The notes under the pieces: model-generated
What the model saw: the letters and a program-made list of their open reading frames with translations, nothing else
Told to the model about the DNA's origin: nothing
The model's database searches: none
Shown here: in pieces, positions 6,600 through 14,922 of the stretch
How the letters are laid out: the number at the start of each line of letters is the position of its first letter
Numbering within the stretch: position 1 is the first letter of the stretch
DNA from: Streptococcus mitis
Lineage (GTDB): Bacteria; Bacillota; Bacilli; Lactobacillales; Streptococcaceae
Assembly: GCF_016658865.1 (NCBI RefSeq)
Contig: NZ_CP067992.1
Location: 577,001-641,000, forward strand
Reading direction: 5' to 3'
Length of the DNA: 64,000 bases
Made by a program: the position numbers and the translations under genes

Positions 6600-8229
6600 T
6601 ATGTACTTAGAACAATCACAACTACAAAGTTCGAGTGTAGCAACCATGTGCCAATCTCAGGTTGAGGCTTATCAAGACTTGCAATCAGCCATTCAAAAGT
6701 TTTCAGAGGATACAGAGAGTCTAAAGGGCGATGCTTATAATTCGGCTAGAAGTTTTTTTGCAAGTGTCTTATTACCCTTGAGCAAAGGGGGGCAGCTCTA
6801 TGCGGAAACCTTCTCTCAAGCTATCAAGAAATTGCCAGAAGACTACCAAACGATGGTCGACAGCAAGAGTTGGCGGGAGGATGATCTACTTGATAAGATC
6901 CGCCAGGAAGAGCAAATGATTGCCTATCTAGATGAAGTCAACCAATTCCTTTCTAGCTTGACCATGGATAGTGAAGAAAAGGGAAGATTGAGACGCAGTA
7001 ATGTGGAACTCATGCGAGGACATCATGCCAATAAACGCGTCTATGAAACGATTTTGAGAGACCTGCGTGCCTATGATAGCTACTCAGGAGGGCTTTTCGA
7101 TGAACTAGACAGTATCGATGTGCAACTGAGTCGCGGACTGGCCCAGATTGAAAGTAGTTGGGATGCAAAGACAGGGATCTTTAAAATTCCATCTGACCTG
7201 ACTTGGGCCAACTACCTGTCTGCTTATACTGATACAAAGGATATGAAACTCAGTCGTCAAGAGAAAGCCTTTGTCCAGTCCATGATGGCAGAATACGGCT
7301 TTGACGCAGAGACAGCCCAGCAACTCTTGACCATCAAGCAAGGGATAGACAAGAAGTTCCCAACCTCAAGTCAAGAGTTTCGTGACTATATCTTTTTGCG
7401 AGTCGTCGGTGCAGCCTACTATGATGGCTTTAAGTGGAATGAAACAGCAGGTGGATTGGGGCATTATTTTTATAAAGAATTTGTGAGCGATCCGCAGACA
7501 GGCCAAAAATTGAGAACATTGAAACCAATTCTTGAAATTTATCAAGAACTGGGATTGAAAGAAGAAAAGGCCAAAGAACTGTATTATAATCTTAGATTGC
7601 AACATGAATTGGCTAGTGGGGAATACAGTGCATCTGGTGATCTGAAGAAAGATCATCCTTTAGTATATCAAGACTCAAAAGAAGCTTATCAAAGAGCTTA
7701 TGAAAATTCTGAGAATTTTGATAAGTTTTGGGACGAGAAACTGAAGGCCTATTCTAACAATGGAGTGGGTCATGCAGACTTTACCCACCAGTCCATCACT
7801 ATGGCCACTCATCTTAATCCTAATCAAGTTCAGTTAGCCGATATCTATGGTGGTAGAGAGCATGTCAAGGACCTTTCTGGCTGGGAGGGAGACACGACCT
7901 TTAACGCTAATGATATGAAGCCAAGCATAGGCGAAGATGACTACAAAGCAGACCTTGATTCAGTCAATCTTATCGGCCGCATGCAGAAGGGACAATCCTA
8001 TGACCAAGCTATATCTTCTTACTATGCTGATCTTCAAAAGGATTCGACTCAGAGAGAAAGAGAATTCTTAAAAAATAAAGATTGGAAGCAGGTAAGAAGC
8101 ACTATCTATGCCAGTATCCTTCCATTAGAGATTATGCAAAAAGGGGAAGATGCCATTAAAGCGTATATTGAAAGTAATTATCAAGGTGTGTCCAAATTTT
8201 TAAATCGTTTAGAAGCTGTGGCGGAGTAG
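6589..8229 (+). CDS. LXG-domain T7SS antibacterial toxin, TelC-like
   Basis: A 546-residue protein. Residues 1 to about 200 are helical and match the LXG export domain. The C-terminal part carries GHADFTHQSITMATHLNP (from about residue 394), LSGWEGDTT and GEDDYKADLDSVNL. TelC of S. intermedius, a lipid II phosphatase acting outside the target cell, is of nearly the same length, and its essential Asp is, from memory, near residue 401; Asp397 in HADF is the likely equivalent. The membrane-anchored TipC-like immunity genes that follow support an extracytoplasmic target. Start ATG 6589 has a strong SD inside the Lap2-like gene. LXG assignment is firm; TelC-like activity is a family-level inference. 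Confidence 0.8.
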   Translation: MGIDMYLEQSQLQSSSVATMCQSQVEAYQDLQSAIQKFSEDTESLKGDAYNSARSFFASVLLPLSKGGQLYAETFSQAIKKLPEDYQTMVDSKSWREDDLLDKIRQEEQMIAYLDEVNQFLSSLTMDSEEKGRLRRSNVELMRGHHANKRVYETILRDLRAYDSYSGGLFDELDSIDVQLSRGLAQIESSWDAKTGIFKIPSDLTWANYLSAYTDTKDMKLSRQEKAFVQSMMAEYGFDAETAQQLLTIKQGIDKKFPTSSQEFRDYIFLRVVGAAYYDGFKWNETAGGLGHYFYKEFVSDPQTGQKLRTLKPILEIYQELGLKEEKAKELYYNLRLQHELASGEYSASGDLKKDHPLVYQDSKEAYQRAYENSENFDKFWDEKLKAYSNNGVGHADFTHQSITMATHLNPNQVQLADIYGGREHVKDLSGWEGDTTFNANDMKPSIGEDDYKADLDSVNLIGRMQKGQSYDQAISSYYADLQKDSTQREREFLKNKDWKQVRSTIYASILPLEIMQKGEDAIKAYIESNYQGVSKFLNRLEAVAE

Positions 8230-8239
8230 GAGGAAGTCT

Positions 8240-8851
8240 ATGAAGAAAATACTAGGCGTTTTAACAATAGTGATATTACTTGTATCAGTTTGTCTTTTCT
8301 TCTTTGTGCGTCAACCTAAAAATATTTTTGATGAAATCTACCAAGAAACGGAGAAGAGTTATCAGGTAGATAATATTTTTGGAAAAAATGAAGATATTAT
8401 TGTTCGTCCAGTTTGGCCAAGTGATAATGAAAGTTTAAAATATAGTCCACATGTAACCTATAAAGACAACATTTTTAATAATTATTGTAAAGTTGTACTA
8501 GGATTTAATTTTCAAAATTTGGAACAAACAAGTTTTATTCGTTTTGACAAATATATTGATTCAGGTGTTAGAATACGGATAAGAACAGTATATAGCTATC
8601 TTGAAAAAAGTTTGAAAAAAGAAGTAGAAGTAATTGTAATAAAGGGGAATTCCGAAAATTATATTGACAATGAATCCCAAGTAAAATCATACCTAGAGCA
8701 GTACGGTATCACTGCCAAGGATTTGGATTCTTACTACGACGAAATCGTCAACCAGAAAGTCCTGAAAGATTGGTGCTCGATTTATGACAGTAAGTACTCA
8801 CCAAGCAACTATGGCGAGGTGAAAGTCGAAACCCAGTGGGAGAATTGGTGA
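8240..8851 (+). CDS. TipC-like immunity protein, paralogue 1
   Basis: A 203-residue protein: hydrophobic N-terminal segment with Cys18, then the family block QPKNIFDEIYQETEKSY, a variable core, and the constant tail KDWCSIYDSKYSPSNYG...ETQWENW. It is the first gene after the toxin (10-bp gap, SD GGAGGAAG), so it is the natural cognate immunity gene. The core (NYCKVVLGFNFQNLEQT) is unlike those of the other nine copies. The N-terminal segment could be a membrane anchor or a poor lipobox (VSVC). TipC proteins sit on the outer face of the membrane and block TelC. Confidence 0.7.
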   Translation: MKKILGVLTIVILLVSVCLFFFVRQPKNIFDEIYQETEKSYQVDNIFGKNEDIIVRPVWPSDNESLKYSPHVTYKDNIFNNYCKVVLGFNFQNLEQTSFIRFDKYIDSGVRIRIRTVYSYLEKSLKKEVEVIVIKGNSENYIDNESQVKSYLEQYGITAKDLDSYYDEIVNQKVLKDWCSIYDSKYSPSNYGEVKVETQWENW

Positions 8852-8855
8852 TAAC

Positions 8856-9464
8856 ATGAAGAAAATTCTCGGTTTAGTAGCCTTATTCGTGATAATCATA
8901 TCATCCTGTTTCTATTTTTTTATTCATCAACCTAAAAACATTTTTGATGAAATCTACCAGGAGACAGAGAAAACCTATCGGTCAAATAATATTTTAAGAA
9001 ACATAGATGGGTTTAAAATCAGACCCGATTGGCCTAACGATGGAGAATACTTTGCATACACCCCTTCAGGGAAGTATCAAACTCATCCTGAAGGTTATAA
9101 AGACATAAGTATTAGCTTTAATTTTGGAGAAGGTATTAAAGGGATGACGATACGTTTTGAAAAAAGGATTAATTCGGATATTACCCTATGGTATTCAGCA
9201 CACTATAATATGCAAAAGAAAGTGCTCAAAAAAGGGCTTGCGATTTTTGAAGAGCCAAGGCAACCAGGTCAATATCTTGATGATGAAGAAAAAGTAAGAA
9301 ACTATTTAAAAAAATATAACATAACCAAAGAAGAATTAGAGAAGGACTACGACGAAATCATCAACCAGAAAGTCTTGAAAGACTGGTGCTCGATTTATGA
9401 CAGCAAGTACTCGCCAAGCAATTATGGTGATGTCAAGGTTGAAACCCAGTGGGAGAATTGGTGA
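8856..9464 (+). CDS. TipC-like immunity protein, paralogue 2
   Basis: A 202-residue paralogue starting four bases after the previous stop; the SD GGTGA is formed by the end of the preceding gene. N-terminus MKKILGLVALFVIIISSC has a better lipobox (ISSC). The core carries GKYQTHPEGYKDISISFNFG and LWYSAHYN, close to paralogue 4. The second tail type is present (EEKVRNYLKKYNITKEELEKDYDEI) before the constant KDWCSIYDSKYSPSNYG end. Its stop overlaps the GTG of an orphan toxin tip. Confidence 0.7.
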   Translation: MKKILGLVALFVIIISSCFYFFIHQPKNIFDEIYQETEKTYRSNNILRNIDGFKIRPDWPNDGEYFAYTPSGKYQTHPEGYKDISISFNFGEGIKGMTIRFEKRINSDITLWYSAHYNMQKKVLKKGLAIFEEPRQPGQYLDDEEKVRNYLKKYNITKEELEKDYDEIINQKVLKDWCSIYDSKYSPSNYGDVKVETQWENW

Positions 9465-9928
9465 TAGGCCATGCAGACTTTACCCACCAGTCCATCACTA
9501 TGGCCACCCATCTAAATCCTAGCAGTCTTCAGTTATCCGATCTCTATGGCGGTAGAGGGCATGTCAAGGATCTTTCAGGCTGGGAAGGAGACACGACTAA
9601 AAATGCTACGGATAAGAAACCAAGTATTGGCGAGGATGACTACAAGGCAGACCTAGACTCGGTCAACCTTATCAGCCGTATGCAGAAGGGGCAATCCTAT
9701 GACCAAGCCATAACTTCTTATTACTCTGACCTTCAAAAGGATTCGACTCTGAGAAAAAGAGAATTCTTGAACAATAAGGATTGGAAACACGTCAAAGGTA
9801 TGATTTATGCAGGAGTAGTGCCTCCGAATATACTGAAGAAAGGCGAGGCATCTATTAAAGAGTATATTGAGGAAAAATACCCCGAAGTATCGACATTTTT
9901 AAATCGTTTGGAATCAGTGGCAGATTAG
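9461..9928 (+). pseudogene. Orphan C-terminal toxin tip (HADFTHQ domain) without LXG
   Basis: About 155 residues, homologous to residues 393-546 of the LXG toxin upstream (GHADFTHQSITMATHLNP, LSGWEGDTT, GEDDYKADLDSVNLI, ending FLNRLESVAD) but clearly diverged. The similarity begins exactly at the putative active-site motif. GTG 9461 overlaps the TGA of paralogue 2 (GTGA), with GGGAG six bases upstream, so translation is possible; GTG 9449 is an alternative. There is no LXG or middle domain, so it cannot be exported by itself. It looks like a displaced toxin cassette left by recombination, a format known from Rhs/CDI systems. It could also be a donor for tip exchange. Confidence 0.75.
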
Positions 9929-9940
9929 GAGGAAAAGTTA

Positions 9941-10546
9941 ATGAAGAAAACACTCAGTATATTGGCTATAGTCATAATTATCATATCATCCTGTTTTTAC
10001 TTTTTTAGTAGACAACCTAAAAACATTTTTGATGAAATCTACCAAGAAACTGAGAAAACTTATCGGACAAATAATATTTTAAGAAAAATAGATGGCTTTG
10101 AAATTAGTCCAGGTTGGCCAAGTGATGGAGAGTATTTTAAATATAGCCCTTTAGGGAAGTATAAGACTCTTCCAGAAGGCTATCTTGAACTGAGAGTTGG
10201 ATTTAATTTTGAGAAAGCGTATAGTAAAATGTTTGTTTCAGTTGAGAGAAAAATAGCTGATGGAACGAAGATATGGATGATCAGCAAATATAATCCAAAC
10301 ACTAAAACAATCACAAAGTCAATTCAGATAGTATTATCAGGAAATGAGGATAGTTATATTGAAGATGAGGCCCAAGTGAAATCCTACCTAGAGAAGTACG
10401 GTATCACTGCCAAGGATTTGGATTCCTACTACGACGAAATCGTCAACCAGAAAGTCTTGAAAGATTGGTGTTCGATTTATGACAGTAAGTACTCGCCAAG
10501 CAACTATGGTGAGGTGAAAGTCGAAACCCAGTGGGAGAATTGGTGA
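9941..10546 (+). CDS. TipC-like immunity protein, paralogue 3
   Basis: A 201-residue paralogue 12 bp after the orphan toxin tip, with its own strong SD (AGGAGGAAAAG), just as paralogue 1 has after the full toxin. This parallel arrangement suggests it is the cognate immunity gene of the orphan tip. The core (LRVGFNFEKAYSKMF, ISKYNPNTKTI) is unique in the array. The tail is of the AKDLDSYYDEI type, ending ETQWENW. N-terminal ISSC may be lipidated. Confidence 0.7.
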   Translation: MKKTLSILAIVIIIISSCFYFFSRQPKNIFDEIYQETEKTYRTNNILRKIDGFEISPGWPSDGEYFKYSPLGKYKTLPEGYLELRVGFNFEKAYSKMFVSVERKIADGTKIWMISKYNPNTKTITKSIQIVLSGNEDSYIEDEAQVKSYLEKYGITAKDLDSYYDEIVNQKVLKDWCSIYDSKYSPSNYGEVKVETQWENW

Positions 10547-10550
10547 TAAC

Positions 10551-11159
10551 ATGAAAAAAATTTTAGGTCTAATAGCCTTAATTGCACTAATTGTATTATC
10601 CTGTTTTTACTTTTTTCCTAAACAACCTAAAAACATTTTTGATGAGATCTATCAGGAGACGGAGAAAACATATCGAGTGAATAATGTTTTAAGGCATATA
10701 GAAGGTTTTGAAATTAGTCCAGGTTGGCCTAATGATGGAGAATATTTTGCATACACCCCTTCAGGGAAGTATCAAACTCATCCTGAAGGTTATAAAGACA
10801 TAAGTATTAGCTTTAATTTTGGAGAAGGTATTAAAGGAATGACGATACGTTTTGAAAAAAGGATTAATTCGGATATTACCCTATGGTATTCAGCACACTA
10901 TAATATAAAAAAGAAAATCCTTAAAAAAGAGCTTGCCATCATTGAAGAACCAAGGAAACCGGGTCAATATCTTAATGATGAAGAAAAAGTAAGAGAATAT
11001 TTAAGAAAAAATAATATTTCCAAAGAAGAATTAGAGAAGGATTACGACGAAATCGTCAACCAGAAAGTCTTGAAAGATTGGTGTTCGATTTATGACAGCA
11101 AGTATTCACCAAGCAACTATGGTGATGTCAAGGTTGAAACCCAGTGGGAGAATTGGTGA
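10551..11159 (+). CDS. TipC-like immunity protein, paralogue 4
   Basis: A 202-residue paralogue four bases after the previous stop. Its core (SGKYQTHPEGYKDISISFNF, LWYSAHYN) is nearly identical to paralogue 2, pointing to a recent duplication, whereas the region around residue 45 (VNNVLRHIEGFEISPGW) matches other copies. N-terminal VLSC plus FYFFPKQPKNIFDEIY. Hydrophobic anchor of about 18-20 residues. Confidence 0.7.
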   Translation: MKKILGLIALIALIVLSCFYFFPKQPKNIFDEIYQETEKTYRVNNVLRHIEGFEISPGWPNDGEYFAYTPSGKYQTHPEGYKDISISFNFGEGIKGMTIRFEKRINSDITLWYSAHYNIKKKILKKELAIIEEPRKPGQYLNDEEKVREYLRKNNISKEELEKDYDEIVNQKVLKDWCSIYDSKYSPSNYGDVKVETQWENW

Positions 11160-11163
11160 TAAC

Positions 11164-11772
11164 ATGAAGAAAATTCTCGGTTTAGTAGCCTTATTCGTAC
11201 TAATTATATTATCCTGTTTTTACTTTTTTCCTAAACAACCTAAAAACATTTTTGATGAAATCTACCAGGAGACAGAGAAGACATATCGTACAAATAATAT
11301 TTTAAGGCATATAGATGGGTTTAAAATCAGTCCAGGTTGGCCAAGTGATGATCCAAATATATCCTATACTCCTTTTGGAAAGTATGAAACTCTTCCCAAA
11401 GGCTATAGTGATATAACCATTAACTTTAATTTTGGTTCAGGTATTAAAGGGATGTCAATTCGTTTTGAAAGAAAGACTAATTCGAATATTACCCTATGGT
11501 ATTCGGCACACTATAATATGCAAAAGAAAATACTCAAAAGGAAACTTGCGATTTTTGAAGAGCCAAGGAAACCAGGTCAATTTATTGATGATGAAGAAAA
11601 AGTAAGAGAATATTTAAGAAAAAATAATATTTCCAAAGAAGATTTAGACAAAGACTATGATGAAATCGTCAACCAGAAAGTCTTGAAAGATTGGTGCACC
11701 ATTTATGACAGCAAGTACTCGCCAAGCAATTATGGCGATGTCAAGATTGAAACTCAGTGGGAGAATTGGTGA
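11164..11772 (+). CDS. TipC-like immunity protein, paralogue 5
   Basis: A 202-residue paralogue. The proper start is ATG 11164, with SD GGTGA from the end of the previous gene; a longer frame from 11092 would run inside the previous gene. Core DPNISYTPFGKYETL, KGYSDITINFNFG, SIRFERKTNSNITLWYSAHY pairs it with paralogue 9. The tail is of the KEDLDKDYDEI type, with a C-to-T change at the serine (KDWCTIYDSKY). Confidence 0.7.
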   Translation: MKKILGLVALFVLIILSCFYFFPKQPKNIFDEIYQETEKTYRTNNILRHIDGFKISPGWPSDDPNISYTPFGKYETLPKGYSDITINFNFGSGIKGMSIRFERKTNSNITLWYSAHYNMQKKILKRKLAIFEEPRKPGQFIDDEEKVREYLRKNNISKEDLDKDYDEIVNQKVLKDWCTIYDSKYSPSNYGDVKIETQWENW

Positions 11773-11776
11773 TAGC

Positions 11777-12385
11777 ATGAAGAAAATACTAGGTGTTTTA
11801 ACAATAATTGTATTACTTGTATCAGTTTGTTTTTACTTTTTTCCTAAACAACCTAAAAATATTTTTGATGAAATATACCAGGAGACGGAGAAAACCTATC
11901 GGTCAAATAATATTTTAAGAAATATAGATGGCTTTGACATTAAACCAGTTTGGCCAAGAGATGGAGAATTTTTAAGGTATACACCTTCAGGAAATTATAA
12001 AAATATTCCGGAAAGTTATCTTGAACTAAGAATTGGATTTAGTTTTTATTCTGAAGATGAAATTGGTTCGATATCATTTGAAAAACATATAGGGTCCAAC
12101 GTGAATATAAAAATGTGGACTGTATATTCTCATAAAGAACGTAGTTTAAAAAAATTTGTAAAAATAGTTTTGAAGAAGGCAGATACAAAAAATTATATCG
12201 AAGACGAAGCTCAGGTGAAATCCTACCTAGAGCAGTACGGTATCACTGCCAAGGATTTGGATTCTTACTACGACGAAATCGTCAATCAGAAAGTCCTGAA
12301 AGATTGGTGCTCGATTTATGACAGTAAGTACTCACCAAGCAACTATGGCGAGGTGAAAGTCGAAACCCAGTGGGAGAATTGGTGA
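11777..12385 (+). CDS. TipC-like immunity protein, paralogue 6
   Basis: A 202-residue paralogue; start ATG 11777 (SD GGTGA at the previous stop). The N-terminus (KKILGVLTIIVLLVSVC) is like paralogue 1, but the core (GFSFYSEDEIGSISFEKHIG, KMWTVYSHKERSLKKFVKI) leads into the LKKADTKNYIEDEAQ and AKDLDSYYDEI tail shared with paralogues 7, 8 and 10. The mixture shows mosaic descent. Confidence 0.7.
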   Translation: MKKILGVLTIIVLLVSVCFYFFPKQPKNIFDEIYQETEKTYRSNNILRNIDGFDIKPVWPRDGEFLRYTPSGNYKNIPESYLELRIGFSFYSEDEIGSISFEKHIGSNVNIKMWTVYSHKERSLKKFVKIVLKKADTKNYIEDEAQVKSYLEQYGITAKDLDSYYDEIVNQKVLKDWCSIYDSKYSPSNYGEVKVETQWENW

Positions 12386-12389
12386 CAAT

Positions 12390-13004
12390 ATGAAGAAAAT
12401 ATTCAGTTTATTAGCTTTAATCTTACTAGTTGTATTATTTTGTTTTTACTTTTTTCCAAAACAACCTAAAAACATTTTTGATGAGATTTACCAAGAAACT
12501 GAGAAAACCTATCGGTCAAATAATGTTTTAAGGCATATAGATGGGTTTAAAATCAGACCGGATTGGCCAAGTGATGACCCCAATATTTTGTATACTCCGT
12601 TCGGATTATACAACAAAGAGAAAACACCGTCAGATTATTCTGAGATAGAAATTAGATTTAATTTTGAGTATACATCTCAATTAAGCTCGATTTCATTTGA
12701 GAGACAAGTAGGGCCTAACACGAAAGTTAGGATATGGAATAAATATACTTATAAAGATCGTACTTTAAAAAAATTTGTGAGAATAGTTTTAAAGAAATCA
12801 GATACGGAAACTTATATCGAAGACGAAGCTCAGGTGAAATCCTATCTAGAGCAGTACGGTATCACTACCAAGGATTTGAATTTTTACTACGACGAAATCG
12901 TCAACCAGAAAGTCTTGAAAGATTGGTGCTCGATTTATGACAGCAAGTACTCGCCAAGTAATTATGGCGATGTTAAGATTGAAACCCAGTGGGAGAATTG
13001 GTGA
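12390..13004 (+). CDS. TipC-like immunity protein, paralogue 7
   Basis: A 204-residue paralogue four bases after the previous stop. Core: NKEKTPSDYSEIEIRFNF, QLSSISFERQVGPNTKVRIW, the RIGPNVRVR class shared with 8 and 10. Within the otherwise constant tail it has TKDLNFYYDEI instead of AKDLDSYYDEI. N-terminus has LFCFYFF rather than a lipobox, which favours a plain membrane anchor for the family. Confidence 0.7.
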   Translation: MKKIFSLLALILLVVLFCFYFFPKQPKNIFDEIYQETEKTYRSNNVLRHIDGFKIRPDWPSDDPNILYTPFGLYNKEKTPSDYSEIEIRFNFEYTSQLSSISFERQVGPNTKVRIWNKYTYKDRTLKKFVRIVLKKSDTETYIEDEAQVKSYLEQYGITTKDLNFYYDEIVNQKVLKDWCSIYDSKYSPSNYGDVKIETQWENW

Positions 13005-13016
13005 TAAGGTGACAAC

Positions 13017-13631
13017 ATGAAGAAAGTCCTAGGGCTAGTAGCCTTATTCGTGATAATCATATCATCCTGTTTCTACTTTTTTACTAGACAACCTAAAAAC
13101 ATTTTTGATGAAATCTACCAAGAAACGGAGAAGACCTATCGCACAAATAATATTTTAAGAAACATAGATGGGTTTAAAATTAGTCCAGGTTGGCCAAGTG
13201 ATGGAGAGTATTCTAAATATTATCCGTTTGGAACTTATAATAAAGACCATACCCCAGAAGAGTATTTTGAAGTAGAAATTAGTTTTAATTTTGCTACAAA
13301 AACACAGTTAAGTTCAATCTCATTTGAAAAGCGAATCGGGCCAAACGTTAGAGTTCGCTTATGGAATAAATATATTCGTAAGGATCGTGTTTTGAAAAAA
13401 TTTGTCAAAATAGGTTTGAAGAAAGCAGATACGGAAACTTATATTGAAGACGAAGCTCAGGTAAAATCCTACCTAGAGCAGTACGGTATCACTGCCAAGG
13501 ATTTGGATTCTTACTACGACGAAATCGTCAATCAAAAAGTCTTAAAAGACTGGTGTTCGATTTATGACAGCAAGTACTCGCCAAGCAACTATGGCGAGGT
13601 GAAGGTTGAAACCCAGTGGGAGAATTGGTGA
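13017..13631 (+). CDS. TipC-like immunity protein, paralogue 8
   Basis: A 204-residue paralogue starting 12 bp after the previous stop (GATAAGGTGACAACATG, a second GGTGA SD). Core NKDHTPEEYFEVEISFNF, SSISFEKRIGPNVRVRLW is almost the same as paralogue 10. N-terminus VIIISSCFYFF matches paralogue 2, again showing exchange of ends between copies. Confidence 0.7.
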   Translation: MKKVLGLVALFVIIISSCFYFFTRQPKNIFDEIYQETEKTYRTNNILRNIDGFKISPGWPSDGEYSKYYPFGTYNKDHTPEEYFEVEISFNFATKTQLSSISFEKRIGPNVRVRLWNKYIRKDRVLKKFVKIGLKKADTETYIEDEAQVKSYLEQYGITAKDLDSYYDEIVNQKVLKDWCSIYDSKYSPSNYGEVKVETQWENW

Positions 13632-13635
13632 CAAT

Positions 13636-14244
13636 ATGAAGAAAATCCTCGGTTTAGTAGCGTTAGTCTTACTAGTTGTATTATTTTGTTTTTACTTTTT
13701 TCCTAAACAACCTAAAAACATTTTTGATGAAATTTACCAAGAAACGGAGAAAACATATCGGTCAAATAATATTTTAAGGCATATAGATGGGTTTAAAATC
13801 AGACCAGATTGGCCAAGTGACGACCCTAATATTTCGTATACTCCTTTTGGAAAGTATGAAACTCTAACCAAAGGCTATAGTGATATAACCATTAACTTTA
13901 ATTTTGGAGAAGGGATAAAGGGAGTGTCGATTCGTTTTGAAAGAAAGACTAATTCGAATATTACCCTATGGTATTCAGCACACTATAATCTGCAAAAGAA
14001 AGTGCTCAAAAAGAAACTTGCGATTTTTGAAGAGCCAAGGAAACCAGGCCAATTTATTGATGATGAAGAAAAAGTAAGAGAATATTTAAGAAAAAATAAT
14101 ATTTCCAAAGAAGAATTAGAGAAGGACTATGACGAAATCGTCAACCAGAAAGTCTTGAAAGATTGGTGCTCGATTTATGACAGCAAGTATTCATCAAGCA
14201 ACTATGGTGAGGTCAAGATTGAAACCCAGTGGGAGAATTGGTGA
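13636..14244 (+). CDS. TipC-like immunity protein, paralogue 9
   Basis: A 202-residue paralogue; start ATG 13636 after GGTGACAAT. The core (DPNISYTPFGKYETLTKGYS, RFERKTNSNITLWYSAHY) is nearly that of paralogue 5, while its N-terminus (LLVVLFCFYFF) is that of paralogue 7. The tail reads KYSSSNYG where all others have KYSPSNYG. Confidence 0.7.
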   Translation: MKKILGLVALVLLVVLFCFYFFPKQPKNIFDEIYQETEKTYRSNNILRHIDGFKIRPDWPSDDPNISYTPFGKYETLTKGYSDITINFNFGEGIKGVSIRFERKTNSNITLWYSAHYNLQKKVLKKKLAIFEEPRKPGQFIDDEEKVREYLRKNNISKEELEKDYDEIVNQKVLKDWCSIYDSKYSSSNYGEVKIETQWENW

Positions 14245-14248
14245 CAAT

Positions 14249-14863
14249 ATGAAGAAAATTTTAGGTCTAGTAGCGTTATTTGTACTAATTGTAGTATCTT
14301 GTTTTTACTTTTTTATCAATCAACCTAAAAATATTTTTGATGAGATTTATCAGGAGACGGAGAAAACCTATCGATCAAATAATATTTTAAGAAATATAGA
14401 TGGCTTTGAAATCAGACCGGATTGGCCAAGTGATGGAGAGTATTCTAAATATTATCCATTTGGAACTTATAATAAAGACCATACCCCAGAAGAGTATTTT
14501 GAAATCGAAATAGGTTTTAATTTTGATACAAAAACACAATTAAGTTCAATCTCATTTGAAAAACGAATTGGGCCAAATGTTAGAGTTAGAATATGGGATA
14601 ACTATACTCGTAAGGATCGTGTTTTAAAAAAATTTGTGAATATAGGTTTAAAGAAAGCAGATACGGAAACTTATATTGAAGACGAAGCTCAGGTGAAATC
14701 CTACCTAGAACAGTACGGTATCACTGCTAAGGACTTGGATTCTTACTACGACGAAATCGTCAACCAGAAAGTTCTGAAAGATTGGTTCTCGATTTATGAC
14801 AGTAAGTACTCACCAAGCAACTATGGCGAGGTGAAAGTCGAAACCCAGTGGGAGAATTGGTGA
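14249..14863 (+). CDS. TipC-like immunity protein, paralogue 10
   Basis: A 204-residue last copy of the array; start ATG 14249. The core is close to paralogue 8 (NKDHTPEEYFEIEIGFNF, FEKRIGPNVRVRIW). It alone has KDWFSIYDSKY: the Cys conserved in the other nine tails is Phe, so any role of that Cys (for example a disulfide) is lost here. The operon ends with a terminator 33 bp downstream. Confidence 0.7.
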   Translation: MKKILGLVALFVLIVVSCFYFFINQPKNIFDEIYQETEKTYRSNNILRNIDGFEIRPDWPSDGEYSKYYPFGTYNKDHTPEEYFEIEIGFNFDTKTQLSSISFEKRIGPNVRVRIWDNYTRKDRVLKKFVNIGLKKADTETYIEDEAQVKSYLEQYGITAKDLDSYYDEIVNQKVLKDWFSIYDSKYSPSNYGEVKVETQWENW

Positions 14864-14895
14864 CATAAAGATTCTCACTAATTATATAAACAGGT

Positions 14896-14922
14896 GGCTC
14901 TCTATTTTCAGAGGGCTTTTTA
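14896..14922 (+). terminator. Terminator of the immunity array, copy 3 of the recurrent core
   Basis: GGCTCTCT-ATTTTC-AGAGGGC plus TTTTTA, the same core as at 4571 and 5630 with small changes in the loop. Confidence 0.85.

Noticed and set aside
11092..14250. Longer versions of immunity genes starting inside the previous gene
   Set aside because: The extra 12-24 residues are the constant tail of the preceding gene read in another frame; the ATG after GGTGA is the proper start.
5965..14863. Complete T7SS secretion machine in the island
   Set aside because: No EssC, EsaA, EssB or EsxA-like gene is present; only effector, targeting and immunity genes are here.
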